The notes under the pieces were generated by a model. That model saw only the letters and a program-made list of their open reading frames with translations. It ran no database searches and was not told where the DNA came from. Made by a program: the position numbers and the translations under genes. Shown in pieces: positions 1 through 8,078 of a stretch of DNA of 64,000 nt; the first letter of the stretch is position 1; each line of letters opens with the position of its first letter. This stretch comes from Fictibacillus sp. BK138 (GTDB lineage: Bacteria; Bacillota; Bacilli; Bacillales; Fictibacillaceae): NCBI RefSeq assembly GCF_004216955.1, contig NZ_SGXL01000001.1, positions 1,763,413-1,827,412 on the forward strand, written 5' to 3'.

Positions 1-876
1 TATGAAAGCTAGTATGGTAACCAGCAAAACAAACAAACCATGAACAGTCATTACATGAGTATGTCCAAGTACAAAGTTCTTAAATGTAAGCCTGGTGACC
101 CACCAAAAAGGCAATCTTGCATGAAAATACTCGTCTCTTGTATTCGGGTCATCGTCATAAATAAACGAGTACACTAATCGATATTCGACTAACATAAAAA
201 TGGAAGTCATAAACAAAATCGAAAGAAAGAACGGCCAGTTCCAGGCTTTTTTACGCAGTACATCCGAAATCCAAAAAATACCCATGGCAAATAAAAAGAA
301 GAAAAAACCTAAAACAAAACTCGAATAAAATGGCAAAAGACCAAGGACTAAGTAGTTCTTCCACCCTTTTTCACCTTTCCGAATATTTAAGAAAGCCCAT
401 AATGCTAATGGCATGCCAAGAGTACTCAACATCCCGGATGGCCAAAATGGAGTGAGAGCAAAAGCAAGAGCAGCTCCAATGGTGATCAATGTATACTTTT
501 TCTCATGCAAGAAGTGTTTTTTAAATAATAAATACATGCCTAAAAAGGCAAAAAACCTCGTTATGCTTTGACTGATCGCATAAGCAATCATTGTCGGAAA
601 TATTGCGTGAAGCCAGACGATGCCGCTAAACTCTGTTCCGAGTGCATTCCTGGGAAGTCCATTAATGATCTGAGGAATTGTTGAATTTACCCCGCCAAAC
701 ATATGCCCGCTTTCCTTTAAAACTTTATACCAGGCAAGGTTTGAATCAAGGTTATCATGTACACGAATATGTGCATTTTCTCCTAAAATGAATAAAGGAG
801 ATAAATAGAGAAGAATGATTGAGAGCGCAATGTACAGCAGCTTTTGTTCATTTGAAGCAATATTTTTAAACGCCAT
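1..876 (-). CDS. DUF6044-type polytopic membrane protein, C-terminus outside window
   Basis: The frame is open without a stop from ATG at 876 to the window edge (292 codons), so the C-terminal part is missing. A GGGGTG-like ribosome binding site precedes the start. The product is strongly hydrophobic with many predicted membrane helices, and it has a soluble segment near the N-terminus reading GENAHIRVHDNLDSN. That segment resembles the DUF6044 family, to which I believe B. subtilis YkoS belongs; these proteins look like GT-C-type membrane glycosyltransferases, with an acidic, Asn-rich first outer loop. The family assignment is from memory of the motif and the function is inference. It points away from galT and is probably a separate transcription unit. 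Confidence 0.6.
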   Translation of the reverse strand, partial: MAFKNIASNEQKLLYIALSIILLYLSPLFILGENAHIRVHDNLDSNLAWYKVLKESGHMFGGVNSTIPQIINGLPRNALGTEFSGIVWLHAIFPTMIAYAISQSITRFFAFLGMYLLFKKHFLHEKKYTLITIGAALAFALTPFWPSGMLSTLGMPLALWAFLNIRKGEKGWKNYLVLGLLPFYSSFVLGFFFFLFAMGIFWISDVLRKKAWNWPFFLSILFMTSIFMLVEYRLVYSFIYDDDPNTRDEYFHARLPFWWVTRLTFKNFVLGHTHVMTVHGLFVLLVTILAFI

Positions 877-954
877 AAGGACACCCCATCACTAAAATAG
901 AGTCGTATTCAGGTTTAACATAAAAAAAATATTGTATACCCTATATGTACTCAA

Positions 955-980
955 TAAAAAAAGACACTTAAATAAGTGCC
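955..980 (-). terminator. weak intrinsic terminator of galT
   Basis: On the minus strand a short CACTT/AAGTG hairpin is followed directly by a run of seven T. It lies about 25 nt beyond the galT stop codon. The stem is only 5-6 bp, so strength is uncertain. Confidence 0.45.
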
Positions 981-1003
981 CGGAATTGAATGATCGTAAT
1001 AGA

Positions 1004-1990
1004 TTAATTATTTTTAATTCCGCCATTTTCCCAAAATACTTGAATGGCTTTTCTAAGTAAAACAGCGTTGTCTTCTGCTCTTGTTGGGAGAGCTACTGCC
1101 CATCCTGCCGTTTCAGAAGCAGCATTTAGTTTTAATTTTTCCTTTGTTTGCATTGGGGAATAAAACTCTATGTGAAATCGATAATAGCTTTCAACATTTT
1201 CTGAGTTGCTCGGTCTTCCGTGTATGCCCATCATAAATGGAAACGTACAATTAAATAAGTGATCCATGCCACCTATTACTTCTTGAAGAATATCCCCTAA
1301 AGCGTTCTTTTCCTCTTCGGTAAAATCCGTTAAAGCTGTTTTATTCTCCTTACTTACAATAAAAAGACCAAAAGGAGTATCAGTAAAAAAAGGAATAAAT
1401 GCAATAAAATAATCATTCTCTAAAACTACTCTTTGGCCAAATCGTTTCTCTTCTTTAATCATGTCATCAAACATGTTTCTTCCAGTCTTTTGTAAGTACT
1501 TCTTACAGTTATCTAATTCGATCTTCACTTTTTGAGGAATAAATGGATAGGCATAAACTTGACCGTGGGGATGTGTAATGGTTACTCCTACTTCTTCTCC
1601 TCTATTCTCAAAAATCATTACGTATTGGTGCTTTTCATCCTTATCCAATTTGTTAAAAGTTTCAGTCCAAAGATCGATCACCCGCTTCATCTGTGATCTT
1701 GTAAGATCGGGGAGCGTAGCATGATGGTCTGAAGAATAAAGTATAACCTCACACCTTCCCGCAGCTTCTCTTGTCTGATACAAGTTTCCTCCTACATCGT
1801 CAGGTTCTGAAGGTTCTGCTCTTAGTACAGGATAATCATTTTGGAAAACATGAACATCATAGTCTTCAGGAACTTTTCCAGACCCTGGACAAAAGGGACA
1901 ATGGTCTTTTGGTAAATAAGGTCTGAATTGTCTCTTTGCGGATACCATTATCCAGCTGTCCAAAAGCGGATTGTAACGCAGTTCAGCCAT
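1004..1990 (-). CDS. galT: Galactose-1-phosphate uridylyltransferase
   Basis: The protein (328 aa) is a GalT/HIT-superfamily nucleotidyltransferase that exchanges UMP between UDP-glucose and galactose-1-phosphate in the Leloir pathway. A zinc-type CPFC pair lies at residues 31-34, and the catalytic His-Pro-His-Gly-Gln motif, whose second His carries the uridylyl group, lies at about 140-144. A C-terminal FHIEFYSP segment matches the second GalT domain. A GTG three codons upstream (1999) is possible, but the GGGGGTGA ribosome binding site is correctly spaced only for the ATG at 1990. No galK or galE lies nearby, which is unusual for a galactose gene. A related sugar-phosphate nucleotidyltransferase role cannot be excluded. 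Confidence 0.87.
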   Translation of the reverse strand: MAELRYNPLLDSWIMVSAKRQFRPYLPKDHCPFCPGSGKVPEDYDVHVFQNDYPVLRAEPSEPDDVGGNLYQTREAAGRCEVILYSSDHHATLPDLTRSQMKRVIDLWTETFNKLDKDEKHQYVMIFENRGEEVGVTITHPHGQVYAYPFIPQKVKIELDNCKKYLQKTGRNMFDDMIKEEKRFGQRVVLENDYFIAFIPFFTDTPFGLFIVSKENKTALTDFTEEEKNALGDILQEVIGGMDHLFNCTFPFMMGIHGRPSNSENVESYYRFHIEFYSPMQTKEKLKLNAASETAGWAVALPTRAEDNAVLLRKAIQVFWENGGIKNN

Positions 1991-2200
1991 TCGAGTCACC
2001 CCCAGAAGTAATACGTATGATGTAAAATGCGAGTGGTATCCTTTAGGTTATAAAATATTGGCCTTTATTTGATTTTATTATAGGCAGTTAAAGAAAATGA
2101 ATGATTTAAATATTGGAAGAGTGTAGCCTCTATCCAAGTTTAATAGGTACTTTATGCTCTTCTTTACAGAATTGCACAGAAGTAGAATGACAGTGATGTA

Positions 2201-2229
2201 TAAAAAAACATGAGAACTTTTTCTCATGT
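2201..2229 (-). terminator. hairpin with minus-strand T-run
   Basis: A perfect 9-bp stem, ACATGAGAA (2208-2216) with TTCTCATGT (2221-2229), has a 4-nt loop. On the minus strand it is followed by seven T, so it reads as an intrinsic terminator for leftward transcripts. The nearest leftward gene is the acetyltransferase more than 500 nt away. It also sits 2 nt before the ribosome binding site region of the rightward gene at 2248, where it could affect that gene's 5' leader. Confidence 0.6.
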
Positions 2230-2247
2230 CTTGTTGGAGGAGCTATT

Positions 2248-2520
2248 ATGAAAGTGAAAAGTAAAGTTAATCCCATGATCTTCATTCTTTTATTTTCTGC
2301 ATCTGCTGTATCAGCAGGCAGCCAAGTTTTAAAAGCAAGCGGGATGATTTCTTTGATTATCTTTCTAACTGGATTCGTGTTTATCTTTTTGGGAACATGG
2401 AAACTGCTTTATTCACATAAAAGGAGTAAGTTTAGGCTGAACGTTTTCCTACTCATTGCTGCTGGCCTGTTTATTGTGTTTCTTTCCATGTGGCTGCCCT
2501 CTTTATTATTCATTCTTTAA
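2248..2520 (+). CDS. Small membrane protein of unknown function
   Basis: This 90-residue protein has a good TTGGAGGAG ribosome binding site 5 nt before ATG. It is made of about three hydrophobic segments (near residues 9-28, 33-53 and 64-88) separated by a short basic loop (KLLYSHKRSKFR). I recognise no family. The first segment looks like a signal anchor with Ala/Ser-rich residues. It stands alone, followed by a decayed repeat element. Confidence 0.6.
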   Translation: MKVKSKVNPMIFILLFSASAVSAGSQVLKASGMISLIIFLTGFVFIFLGTWKLLYSHKRSKFRLNVFLLIAAGLFIVFLSMWLPSLLFIL

Positions 2521-2570
2521 TTAAGGTTGTTGATTTTTGGTTCTAATGTTTATTCTCTTCAATGGATAGT

Positions 2571-2763
2571 GAATTGGAGTGCAAGTTGCGTGCCCACCGC
2601 TTGAAAAACGTCTAGTTTGGCATGCGAAGAGGAAGTGCTGTAAGCATCCTAGGCGCATGCACCCTTAGGAATCTCACCTGTCCCGCTCTAAGAAATTATC
2701 TTTGTTCCTGCGTCTATAAGTAACGTCCCTCGGAAAGCGAGTATCCTGAAACGGAACTTAACC
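2571..2763 (+). repeat. Decayed, rearranged copy A of dispersed MITE-like repeat
   Basis: The left part (GAATTGGAGTGCAAG, 2571-2585) and right part (CGGAAAGCGAGTATCCTG, 2731-2748) match the ends of the core seen at 25.6 and 39.2 kb. An internal stretch near 2667-2692 (AATCTCACCTGTCCCGCTC) is the reverse complement of the GGGACAGGTGAGA segment of intact copies. It also carries the CTGCGTCTA module of the long copies at 31.4 and 35.5 kb. This is a mosaic, partly inverted remnant. Confidence 0.6.
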
Positions 2764-2796
2764 ACGTTCAAGTACAGCAAAGTTTTATGGAGGGCC

Positions 2797-3240
2797 TTAA
2801 TTAATATCCTTTATAAATGCAATCAGCCTGTTAGCTTCCTTAAATCCAACTTGAGTATGAAACAAGTAGCTTGTTTCATTGTTAAGCTCAATATCTGAAC
2901 CGATTTGAGTACATCCTTTACTCTTAAGCCATGTTTCTCCTTTATCCAAGAGTTTTTTTGATATGCCTCTTCTTCTTAAATTAGGCGACACGTAAATACC
3001 TTCAACAAAACCTGTTGGACTTGATTCTGACCCTTCTACGTAATCACTCCTAATAGAGACATGAATAAAAGCCGAAGCGATTTCATTTATTATGTACAAG
3101 AACACCTTATCTTTTGGCGAATAAATAAGATCTGAAAACTCCTTTTTCAAATCATGAAAATCATTATTAGGCCAAAGATCTACACCCATCTCTGTTACCC
3201 GGTCTAAATATTGTTCATTTGCTTCAATGATAGATTCCAT
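2797..3240 (-). CDS. GNAT acetyltransferase, AAC(6')-I-like
   Basis: The 147-residue product follows the layout of aminoglycoside 6'-N-acetyltransferases of the AAC(6')-I group. It has an early LWPN (compare LWPD), then IRSDYVEGSESSPTGF leading into the EGIYVSP strand, the acetyl-CoA-binding RRRGIS loop, and a C-terminal SDIELNN...GFKEANRLIAF block. These are the diagnostic segments of that subgroup; the transferred group comes from acetyl-CoA. Whether the natural substrate is an aminoglycoside or another amine cannot be told from sequence. ATG is preceded by GAGAGG. The gene is alone, with a repeat remnant on its 3' side. Confidence 0.72.
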   Translation of the reverse strand: MESIIEANEQYLDRVTEMGVDLWPNNDFHDLKKEFSDLIYSPKDKVFLYIINEIASAFIHVSIRSDYVEGSESSPTGFVEGIYVSPNLRRRGISKKLLDKGETWLKSKGCTQIGSDIELNNETSYLFHTQVGFKEANRLIAFIKDIN

Positions 3241-3352
3241 ATAATATATACCTCTCTTTTTTTATTTATCTCTTGTCATTCGACAAAATCGGATGACTCC
3301 TTCTTAATAAATGATAAATCTTTTAATTTTCTTTTTATATATCTTTCCTATA

Positions 3353-3375
3353 TAGTCTAATTAATTTATAGACTA
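3353..3375. promoter_or_regulatory. Inverted repeat, possible operator of yczE
   Basis: TAGTCTA (3353-3359) and TAGACTA (3369-3375) form a perfect 7-bp inverted repeat with a 9-nt AT-only centre, 24 nt before the yczE start codon. Its size and position suit a dimeric repressor site, or the repeat may be a leader hairpin. The regulator is unknown. Confidence 0.35.
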
Positions 3376-3399
3376 AATCATGGAAAAGAGGGAAAGCAG

Positions 3400-4038
3400 A
3401 TGAGATATGGAGTTAGGGTTTCCTTTTTTGTAATTGGGTTATGTATCTTCAGCTATGGAATTGCTTTAGCCATACAAGTGAAATATTTAGGGGTTAGCCC
3501 ATGGGATGTTTTAAATATCGCTCTCTTTGATAAGTTTGGATTTACGATAGGCACATGGAACATTATTGTGGGACTCCTTCTGATCTCAATAACTTTAAAG
3601 GTTAATAGAAAATACATAAACGTGGGTACTTTTTTAAACGCTGTTTTAGTTGGTGTAATGGTAGATACTTTTCTTTATTTTCAACTGCTTCCAAGCTCAT
3701 CAGGACTTCCTTTTGATGTTCTGATATTATTCATAGGCATAGTTTTGATGGGGATTGGCGGCGGTATGTATTCTGCTGCTGGAATTGGAGCAGGACCAAG
3801 GGATGGGTTCATGCTGTCAATATCAGAGAAAACGGGTATTTCCATCAGTAGAGTCAGAATTTTGATGGAATGTCTTGTTCTATTACTGGGATTATTAATC
3901 GGTGGACCCGTCTTCATTTTCACCTTCATCTATACCTTTATTCAGAGCCCTATCTTTCAGCGTTCCTTTCTTTTTTGTTCGAGATGGATCGATAGTTTGT
4001 TAGAGTCAATAAAGGGTAAAAAGAAAGCAGCTAGTTGA
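3400..4038 (+). CDS. yczE: YczE/YitT-family membrane protein
   Basis: This 212-residue integral membrane protein has about five hydrophobic segments. Family marks are the LGVSPWDVLN motif after the first helix (about residues 30-39) and the Gly-rich GIGAGPRDGFM motif (about 127-137). Homologues are B. subtilis YczE and, more distantly, YitT. In B. amyloliquefaciens YczE is needed for lipopeptide and polyketide production by an unknown mechanism (established knowledge). The tail is basic (IKGKKKAAS). GAGGGAAA precedes the ATG. An AbrB-like transporter follows 85 nt later in the same direction, so co-transcription is possible. Confidence 0.75.
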   Translation: MRYGVRVSFFVIGLCIFSYGIALAIQVKYLGVSPWDVLNIALFDKFGFTIGTWNIIVGLLLISITLKVNRKYINVGTFLNAVLVGVMVDTFLYFQLLPSSSGLPFDVLILFIGIVLMGIGGGMYSAAGIGAGPRDGFMLSISEKTGISISRVRILMECLVLLLGLLIGGPVFIFTFIYTFIQSPIFQRSFLFCSRWIDSLLESIKGKKKAAS

Positions 4039-4123
4039 GTTTACACCTTACAGTTCTTAGAGTTACTGTGCTACACTATAGTAAGTAAACATAAGAACAG
4101 TAGTAACAAAAGAAGGTTTTGTG

Positions 4124-5227
4124 ATGAAGAGTATATTAGATTATAAAACTAATCAACTCCCTCAAATATCCATAGCTTTATTGTCGGCTTTAATTGGTGG
4201 CTTCTTTTTTTCTATTTTTAAACTCCCTATCCCTTGGCTTTTGGGACCGATGACGGCAGTTTTAATAGTTTCTAATCTAGGAATCATAAAGCTTCATTGG
4301 CCAATATATATACGAAATACAGGGTTGATTATTGTTGGTTATTCAATCGGTCTTACATTTACACGGGATACACTCTTTACGATGATATCAAAGCTTCCAT
4401 CGATGGCTTTTATGACGATCCTACTTATATTGTTATGTACCGGAATGGCTTTTTTAATTTCACGTATTACCGACATTAATTTCCCCACTGCTTTGACTAG
4501 CAGTATTCCAGGTGGTCTCTCGCAAATCATAACGTTTGCGGAAGAAACAAAAGGAATTGATATTACCACGGTTACTTTCTTTCAAGTAATCAGAGTGATT
4601 ATGATTATCTTTTTTGTTCCCTTTCTTATCTTCAGCCCCCTGTTTTCCAAAGAAGGATTGGAAACTGCTCCAGAGGTTATTAGCGGTAATGTGCAGCAGG
4701 AGTTCTTTCCCCAGATCATTTTATTTGCGATATTTTCTGTGATAGTTGCTCTTATAGGAAAAAAGATAAAACTGCCAACAGCCTTTTTATTAGGACCCAT
4801 ACTAGGTATCGCTTTTTTGAATGTATCAGGTGTTCAAGGACCGCCACTTCCCTCTGTAGTTCTGGATATCTCTCAATTTATGATTGGTGGTTATATAGGT
4901 TTATTATTAAAACCTGATAAATTAAAACATAAAGCGAAAATTATTCCTGTAGCTCTTTTCAGCAGTTTAATTTTAGTGTGTATTTCATTAGGACTGAGCT
5001 TCTTGCTTGTATGGCAGTATCACTTTTCTTCTATAACAAGTTTCTTAAGCCTTGCCCCTGGCGGTGCGGATCAAATGGGTGTTATAGGACATGAATTAGA
5101 AGCCGACGTATCAATGATTTCGGGTTATCAACTATTCAGAATCCTATTCATCTTCTTTGTAGTACCTCCCCTGTTAAAAGTAATCTTAGGATTAAGTTTA
5201 AAGAAAAAGGATTTCAATGGTAAATAA
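4124..5227 (+). CDS. AbrB-family (ammonia monooxygenase-like) membrane protein
   Basis: The product (367 aa) has 10-11 membrane helices in two similar halves. Each half carries a PxxWLLGP- or PTAFLLGP-type motif (near residues 31-38 and 217-224) and a later SIPGGLSQ or LAPGGADQMG motif (near 127-134 and 311-320). This duplicated arrangement is typical of the AbrB membrane family (Pfam PF05145), whose members are putative transporters or regulators despite the old 'ammonia monooxygenase' label. The AGAAGG ribosome binding site suits the ATG at 4124 better than the adjacent GTG at 4121. Substrate unknown. Confidence 0.75.
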   Translation: MKSILDYKTNQLPQISIALLSALIGGFFFSIFKLPIPWLLGPMTAVLIVSNLGIIKLHWPIYIRNTGLIIVGYSIGLTFTRDTLFTMISKLPSMAFMTILLILLCTGMAFLISRITDINFPTALTSSIPGGLSQIITFAEETKGIDITTVTFFQVIRVIMIIFFVPFLIFSPLFSKEGLETAPEVISGNVQQEFFPQIILFAIFSVIVALIGKKIKLPTAFLLGPILGIAFLNVSGVQGPPLPSVVLDISQFMIGGYIGLLLKPDKLKHKAKIIPVALFSSLILVCISLGLSFLLVWQYHFSSITSFLSLAPGGADQMGVIGHELEADVSMISGYQLFRILFIFFVVPPLLKVILGLSLKKKDFNGK

Positions 5228-5242
5228 TATTTCACTTTATTA

Positions 5243-5280
5243 AACAAACCCCCAACGTTAAAAAACGTTGGGGGTTTGTT
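5243..5280. terminator. Strong bidirectional terminator
   Basis: A perfect 17-bp stem (5243-5259 with 5264-5280) contains a CCCCC/GGGGG core and an AAAA loop. It lies between the convergent AbrB-like and ybaK-like genes and ends in T-rich sequence on both strands. Confidence 0.88.
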
Positions 5281-5290
5281 AGTGAATCAT

Positions 5291-5755
5291 TTACCTTCTG
5301 ATTTTTACGACTAGTCCCTCATTAATTTCTAGCATCTCTTCAACACTTATTTTTATTAGGGAATTCGCAGATCCCCCTCCAGTGTATATGTATGACTGTT
5401 CTGTTACTTTAGGATCTACTAAGAAGACAGCTTTATATCCAAAAGATGGAACACCTCCTACAGGAAATCCAGTATACTCTAAAATCTCAATTTCATTTGC
5501 TAACCTTGGCTTAGAGATATTTAATACTTTTCCCACAAGGGTTGTGCTAGCTCGATCTTTTCCTTTTACAATTGCTACAATTAAACGTTTATTTTCGTCG
5601 ATTAGACAAATGTTTTTTACAAATAAATCGGAAGGAGCTTGCATGGCTTGTGCGGCTTCTTCTACTGAATGACAAGACCCTGATAAACGATAATGCTCTG
5701 CTGATAGATTGTTTTCTTGTATGTACTTTTTCAACATGTTTTCATACTTTTCCAT
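5291..5755 (-). CDS. YbaK/EbsC-family aminoacyl-tRNA deacylase
   Basis: This 154-residue protein has the YbaK/ProXp fold signature: an early Ser-Val-Glu-Glu-Ala segment, FVKNICL, an invariant basic VKGKDRAS, and the C-terminal GFPVGGVPSFGY motif near 100-111. Relatives hydrolyse mischarged Cys-tRNA(Pro) or Ala-tRNA(Pro) in trans. The frame extends 17 codons upstream to 5806, but the AAAGGAAC site 7 nt before the ATG at 5755 fixes the start. It lies 28 nt downstream of the repeat-protein gene, so the two may be co-transcribed. Which tRNA it edits is not evident. Confidence 0.82.
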   Translation of the reverse strand: MEKYENMLKKYIQENNLSAEHYRLSGSCHSVEEAAQAMQAPSDLFVKNICLIDENKRLIVAIVKGKDRASTTLVGKVLNISKPRLANEIEILEYTGFPVGGVPSFGYKAVFLVDPKVTEQSYIYTGGGSANSLIKISVEEMLEINEGLVVKIRR

Positions 5756-5783
5756 ATTAGAGTTCCTTTCTTTCCCACGGTTA

Positions 5784-6332
5784 TTATAATGTTGAAAGGA
5801 CAGCACCGACAGCTTGAATCCAGCTCCCTGCTAATATTAAAGACTGACTGTATTCGGTGTCCCCATTAGGGTAATCCAGCTCATATTTCCCTCCAAGAGC
5901 CTGTAAGGCATTTCCTGCCACCTGTAAAACATTTGAGATCACATTGATGGCTTTATTTAATGAAGGTTTCTCATCTAACTCATCTCCAAGTTCAATCCCA
6001 GCCCCAAATGATTGCAGTAAGTTTCCTTTTATATTAAGCACTTGTTTCGTTCTATCTTTAAATGGCATAATCATTCCCGCAATCACGGTGGTGTTTCCCG
6101 CAGCTTGTACCTCATTTCCGATCCTGCTCAGTGTGAATGGTTCCTGTCCATCAGCTATTAATGCATTTCCTGTAGCTTGCAGAGCATTCCCTATTAAGTC
6201 AAGATCGTCAAGGAATGTATCGTTAAGGTATTGATTAGGGGTATTCGCATAAGCAGATATGACAGTTCCAATGGCCTGAATGATAGAACCGATCCTTTGT
6301 TTTTCCTCACTATTCATCTGTTTCCCATCCAA
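5784..6332 (-). CDS. DUF6944-like repetitive protein
   Basis: The 182-residue protein is built from six related segments of about 25-30 residues. Each has the pattern I-G-x-x-hydrophobic-Q-A-x-G-N, for example IGSIIQAIGT, IGNALQATGN, IGNEVQAAGN, KGNLLQSFGA, ISNVLQVAGN and AGSWIQAVGA. Linkers are acidic or polar. No signal peptide is present, and the segments are mildly amphipathic rather than membrane-spanning. I think this is the Bacillaceae family DUF6944, function unknown. No clear ribosome binding site supports 6332; ATG at 6317 is an alternative. It is flanked in the same direction by a hydrolase and a YbaK-like gene. Confidence 0.6.
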   Translation of the reverse strand: MDGKQMNSEEKQRIGSIIQAIGTVISAYANTPNQYLNDTFLDDLDLIGNALQATGNALIADGQEPFTLSRIGNEVQAAGNTTVIAGMIMPFKDRTKQVLNIKGNLLQSFGAGIELGDELDEKPSLNKAINVISNVLQVAGNALQALGGKYELDYPNGDTEYSQSLILAGSWIQAVGAVLSTL

Positions 6333-6384
6333 TTCGCAAGTTCATTTTTCAGTGTATTCTTGGACTTGAATGGTTGCTCTTGTA

Positions 6385-7254
6385 TTAGCTGTTCTTTAAA
6401 TTAATTTGTTTCCATGTATTAGCAAGATCATCACCTATTCTATTGATTAAATCGTTAGTTGTGAAATAATGCATATGTGATAAAGGTGACCAGCTGCTGA
6501 ATAGATTCCCACTGTTTATTTCAACATCAATGGCAACCGCTTTATCATATGCATCATTAAGCGGTTTAAGCGGGTACCCAAAGACATCATCTCTGTCGTA
6601 CATATTTATCCAATTTCCGCTCAGACTGGGATAATATTTTTTTAGATTAGGTGAAGGTACATTGATCGGCACATCAAAGTCAGCATATCTTAAACTCCAT
6701 AAAGCAAGCGGGCTTCCTAATGAATAAAATCCTGTTAGTGTGTCTCCTTGTTCAAGAGGTGTATCAGCCATACTTTCTTGTACTTTCTTAGGAACTCTGT
6801 CAGGTATGTATTGCAGATCATAAAAATAATTACTTGTTATCACCGTTCCTAAACTGTGAGCAATTACGAATAGCGGTGCGTCTTGACCTGCTTTTTCACT
6901 CAGTTTTTGAAGTCCCTTCGCATAGACCTCATGAACCTTTATATAATTTGGATTGTGGTTTGCAGACGGCTGATAAGCGATTGCATCGCCGAAAAAGTTA
7001 ATTACAAAATGTCTCAACTTTACAAAATCTAATTCTGCAGCTTTTGAGAGTTTTTCCCACATCTCATTTTCCCGTCCATTGAACACACTGCCCCAATAGA
7101 TAGGCTGAATAACTAATTCTGTTTCTGGGGCAGGTAAATAAGGTTTTAGATTTTGAGTAAATCTTTTAGTCAGTTCTTCTGAAAATATATCTGAAAAATC
7201 TTCTTTTTGGTCCCCGATACCATGCAGGACAACTACAGCGATCTTTTTTGACAT
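6385..7254 (-). CDS. Alpha/beta-hydrolase (putative serine esterase/lipase)
   Basis: The product (289 aa) begins MSKKIAVVVLHGIGDQ, the first strand and oxyanion HGIG motif of an alpha/beta-hydrolase. The nucleophile elbow is A-H-S-L-G near residue 145, and a later SLGSPLALW segment resembles lipase-like hydrolases. Asp in NMYDRDDVFGYP and His in SPLSHMHYF are candidates for the rest of the triad. No signal peptide is seen, so it is probably cytosolic. The AAAAGGATG site selects the ATG at 7254; the frame itself runs 11 codons further upstream. Substrate unknown. It may head an operon with the DUF6944-like and YbaK-like genes. Confidence 0.68.
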   Translation of the reverse strand: MSKKIAVVVLHGIGDQKEDFSDIFSEELTKRFTQNLKPYLPAPETELVIQPIYWGSVFNGRENEMWEKLSKAAELDFVKLRHFVINFFGDAIAYQPSANHNPNYIKVHEVYAKGLQKLSEKAGQDAPLFVIAHSLGTVITSNYFYDLQYIPDRVPKKVQESMADTPLEQGDTLTGFYSLGSPLALWSLRYADFDVPINVPSPNLKKYYPSLSGNWINMYDRDDVFGYPLKPLNDAYDKAVAIDVEINSGNLFSSWSPLSHMHYFTTNDLINRIGDDLANTWKQINLKNS

Positions 7255-7346
7255 GATGTTCACATCCTTTTTTAAAATTATGCTCAAAACGTATACGACC
7301 GTTAAAGAAAATCAATACTGATAGTAGATTGTGAGGGATTTTTAAT

Positions 7347-7967
7347 ATGAATAGAAATTACTTTCATATATTTATACTAATAGTAGTTATCGCTTTTTTT
7401 ACTTGGTCATTCATAAAGCCTGCGCATTATCCCATATGGATATTAGAGGTAGGACCATCTGTAATTCTCATTTTGGCTGTGCTTTATTTTTATAACAAAG
7501 TAAGGCTGACTAATCTTTCGTATAGCATCATTGCATTATTAACGATAATGACTTTTATTGGCGGTCATTTTACGTATGATGATGTTCCGCTTTTTGATTG
7601 GTTTCAGAAAAATTTCGACTTAGAACGTAACCACTATGATCGCTTTGGACATTTTTTGAAAGGACTAATCTTCATTGTTTTTCGTGAAATATTAATCTTG
7701 AAAACTGCTTTGCCCATAGGAAAGTGGGTTCAATTTATAGCGATTAATATGACTCTTTCGCTGTCTGGATTTTACGAAATTGTGGAATGGATCGCAAGCA
7801 GAATTTCAAATAGAGAAACAAAAGACTTTGTTGGTGCCCAGGGAGATATTTGGGACGCTCAATGGGACATGTCCCTTACTTTAATGGGTTCGATCATTGC
7901 TTTACTCCTATTAACGAGATTGCATAATCGATTCATAAAATCCTTGAATCATAAAAGCTGGTCATGA
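7347..7967 (+). CDS. YjdF-like DUF2238 membrane protein
   Basis: This 206-residue protein has about six predicted membrane helices. The conserved soluble parts typical of DUF2238 (Pfam PF09997) are visible: GGHFTYDDVPLFDW near 70-83, RNHYDRFGHFLKG near 93-105, and the C-terminal GAQGDIWDAQWDM near 163-175. These acidic/His motifs are invariant in the family, which includes E. coli YjdF; function unknown. A GTGAGGG site precedes the ATG. It is divergent from the hydrolase gene. Confidence 0.75.
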   Translation: MNRNYFHIFILIVVIAFFTWSFIKPAHYPIWILEVGPSVILILAVLYFYNKVRLTNLSYSIIALLTIMTFIGGHFTYDDVPLFDWFQKNFDLERNHYDRFGHFLKGLIFIVFREILILKTALPIGKWVQFIAINMTLSLSGFYEIVEWIASRISNRETKDFVGAQGDIWDAQWDMSLTLMGSIIALLLLTRLHNRFIKSLNHKSWS

Positions 7968-8078
7968 ATTTATTAATGATAGTTATATTAATTAAATAAA
8001 TGGCAAATCCCTTTAAATACTCCTTCCCTCTTTCGATAATTTTTAGGCTTTTGATTCATACTAGAATGAGGTGGAATT

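Noticed and set aside
4038-4121. Hairpin between yczE and the AbrB-like gene (GTTTAC...GTAAAC, ACAGT...ACTGT)
   Set aside because: Stems of 5-6 bp with large loops and no T-run; not convincing as a terminator.
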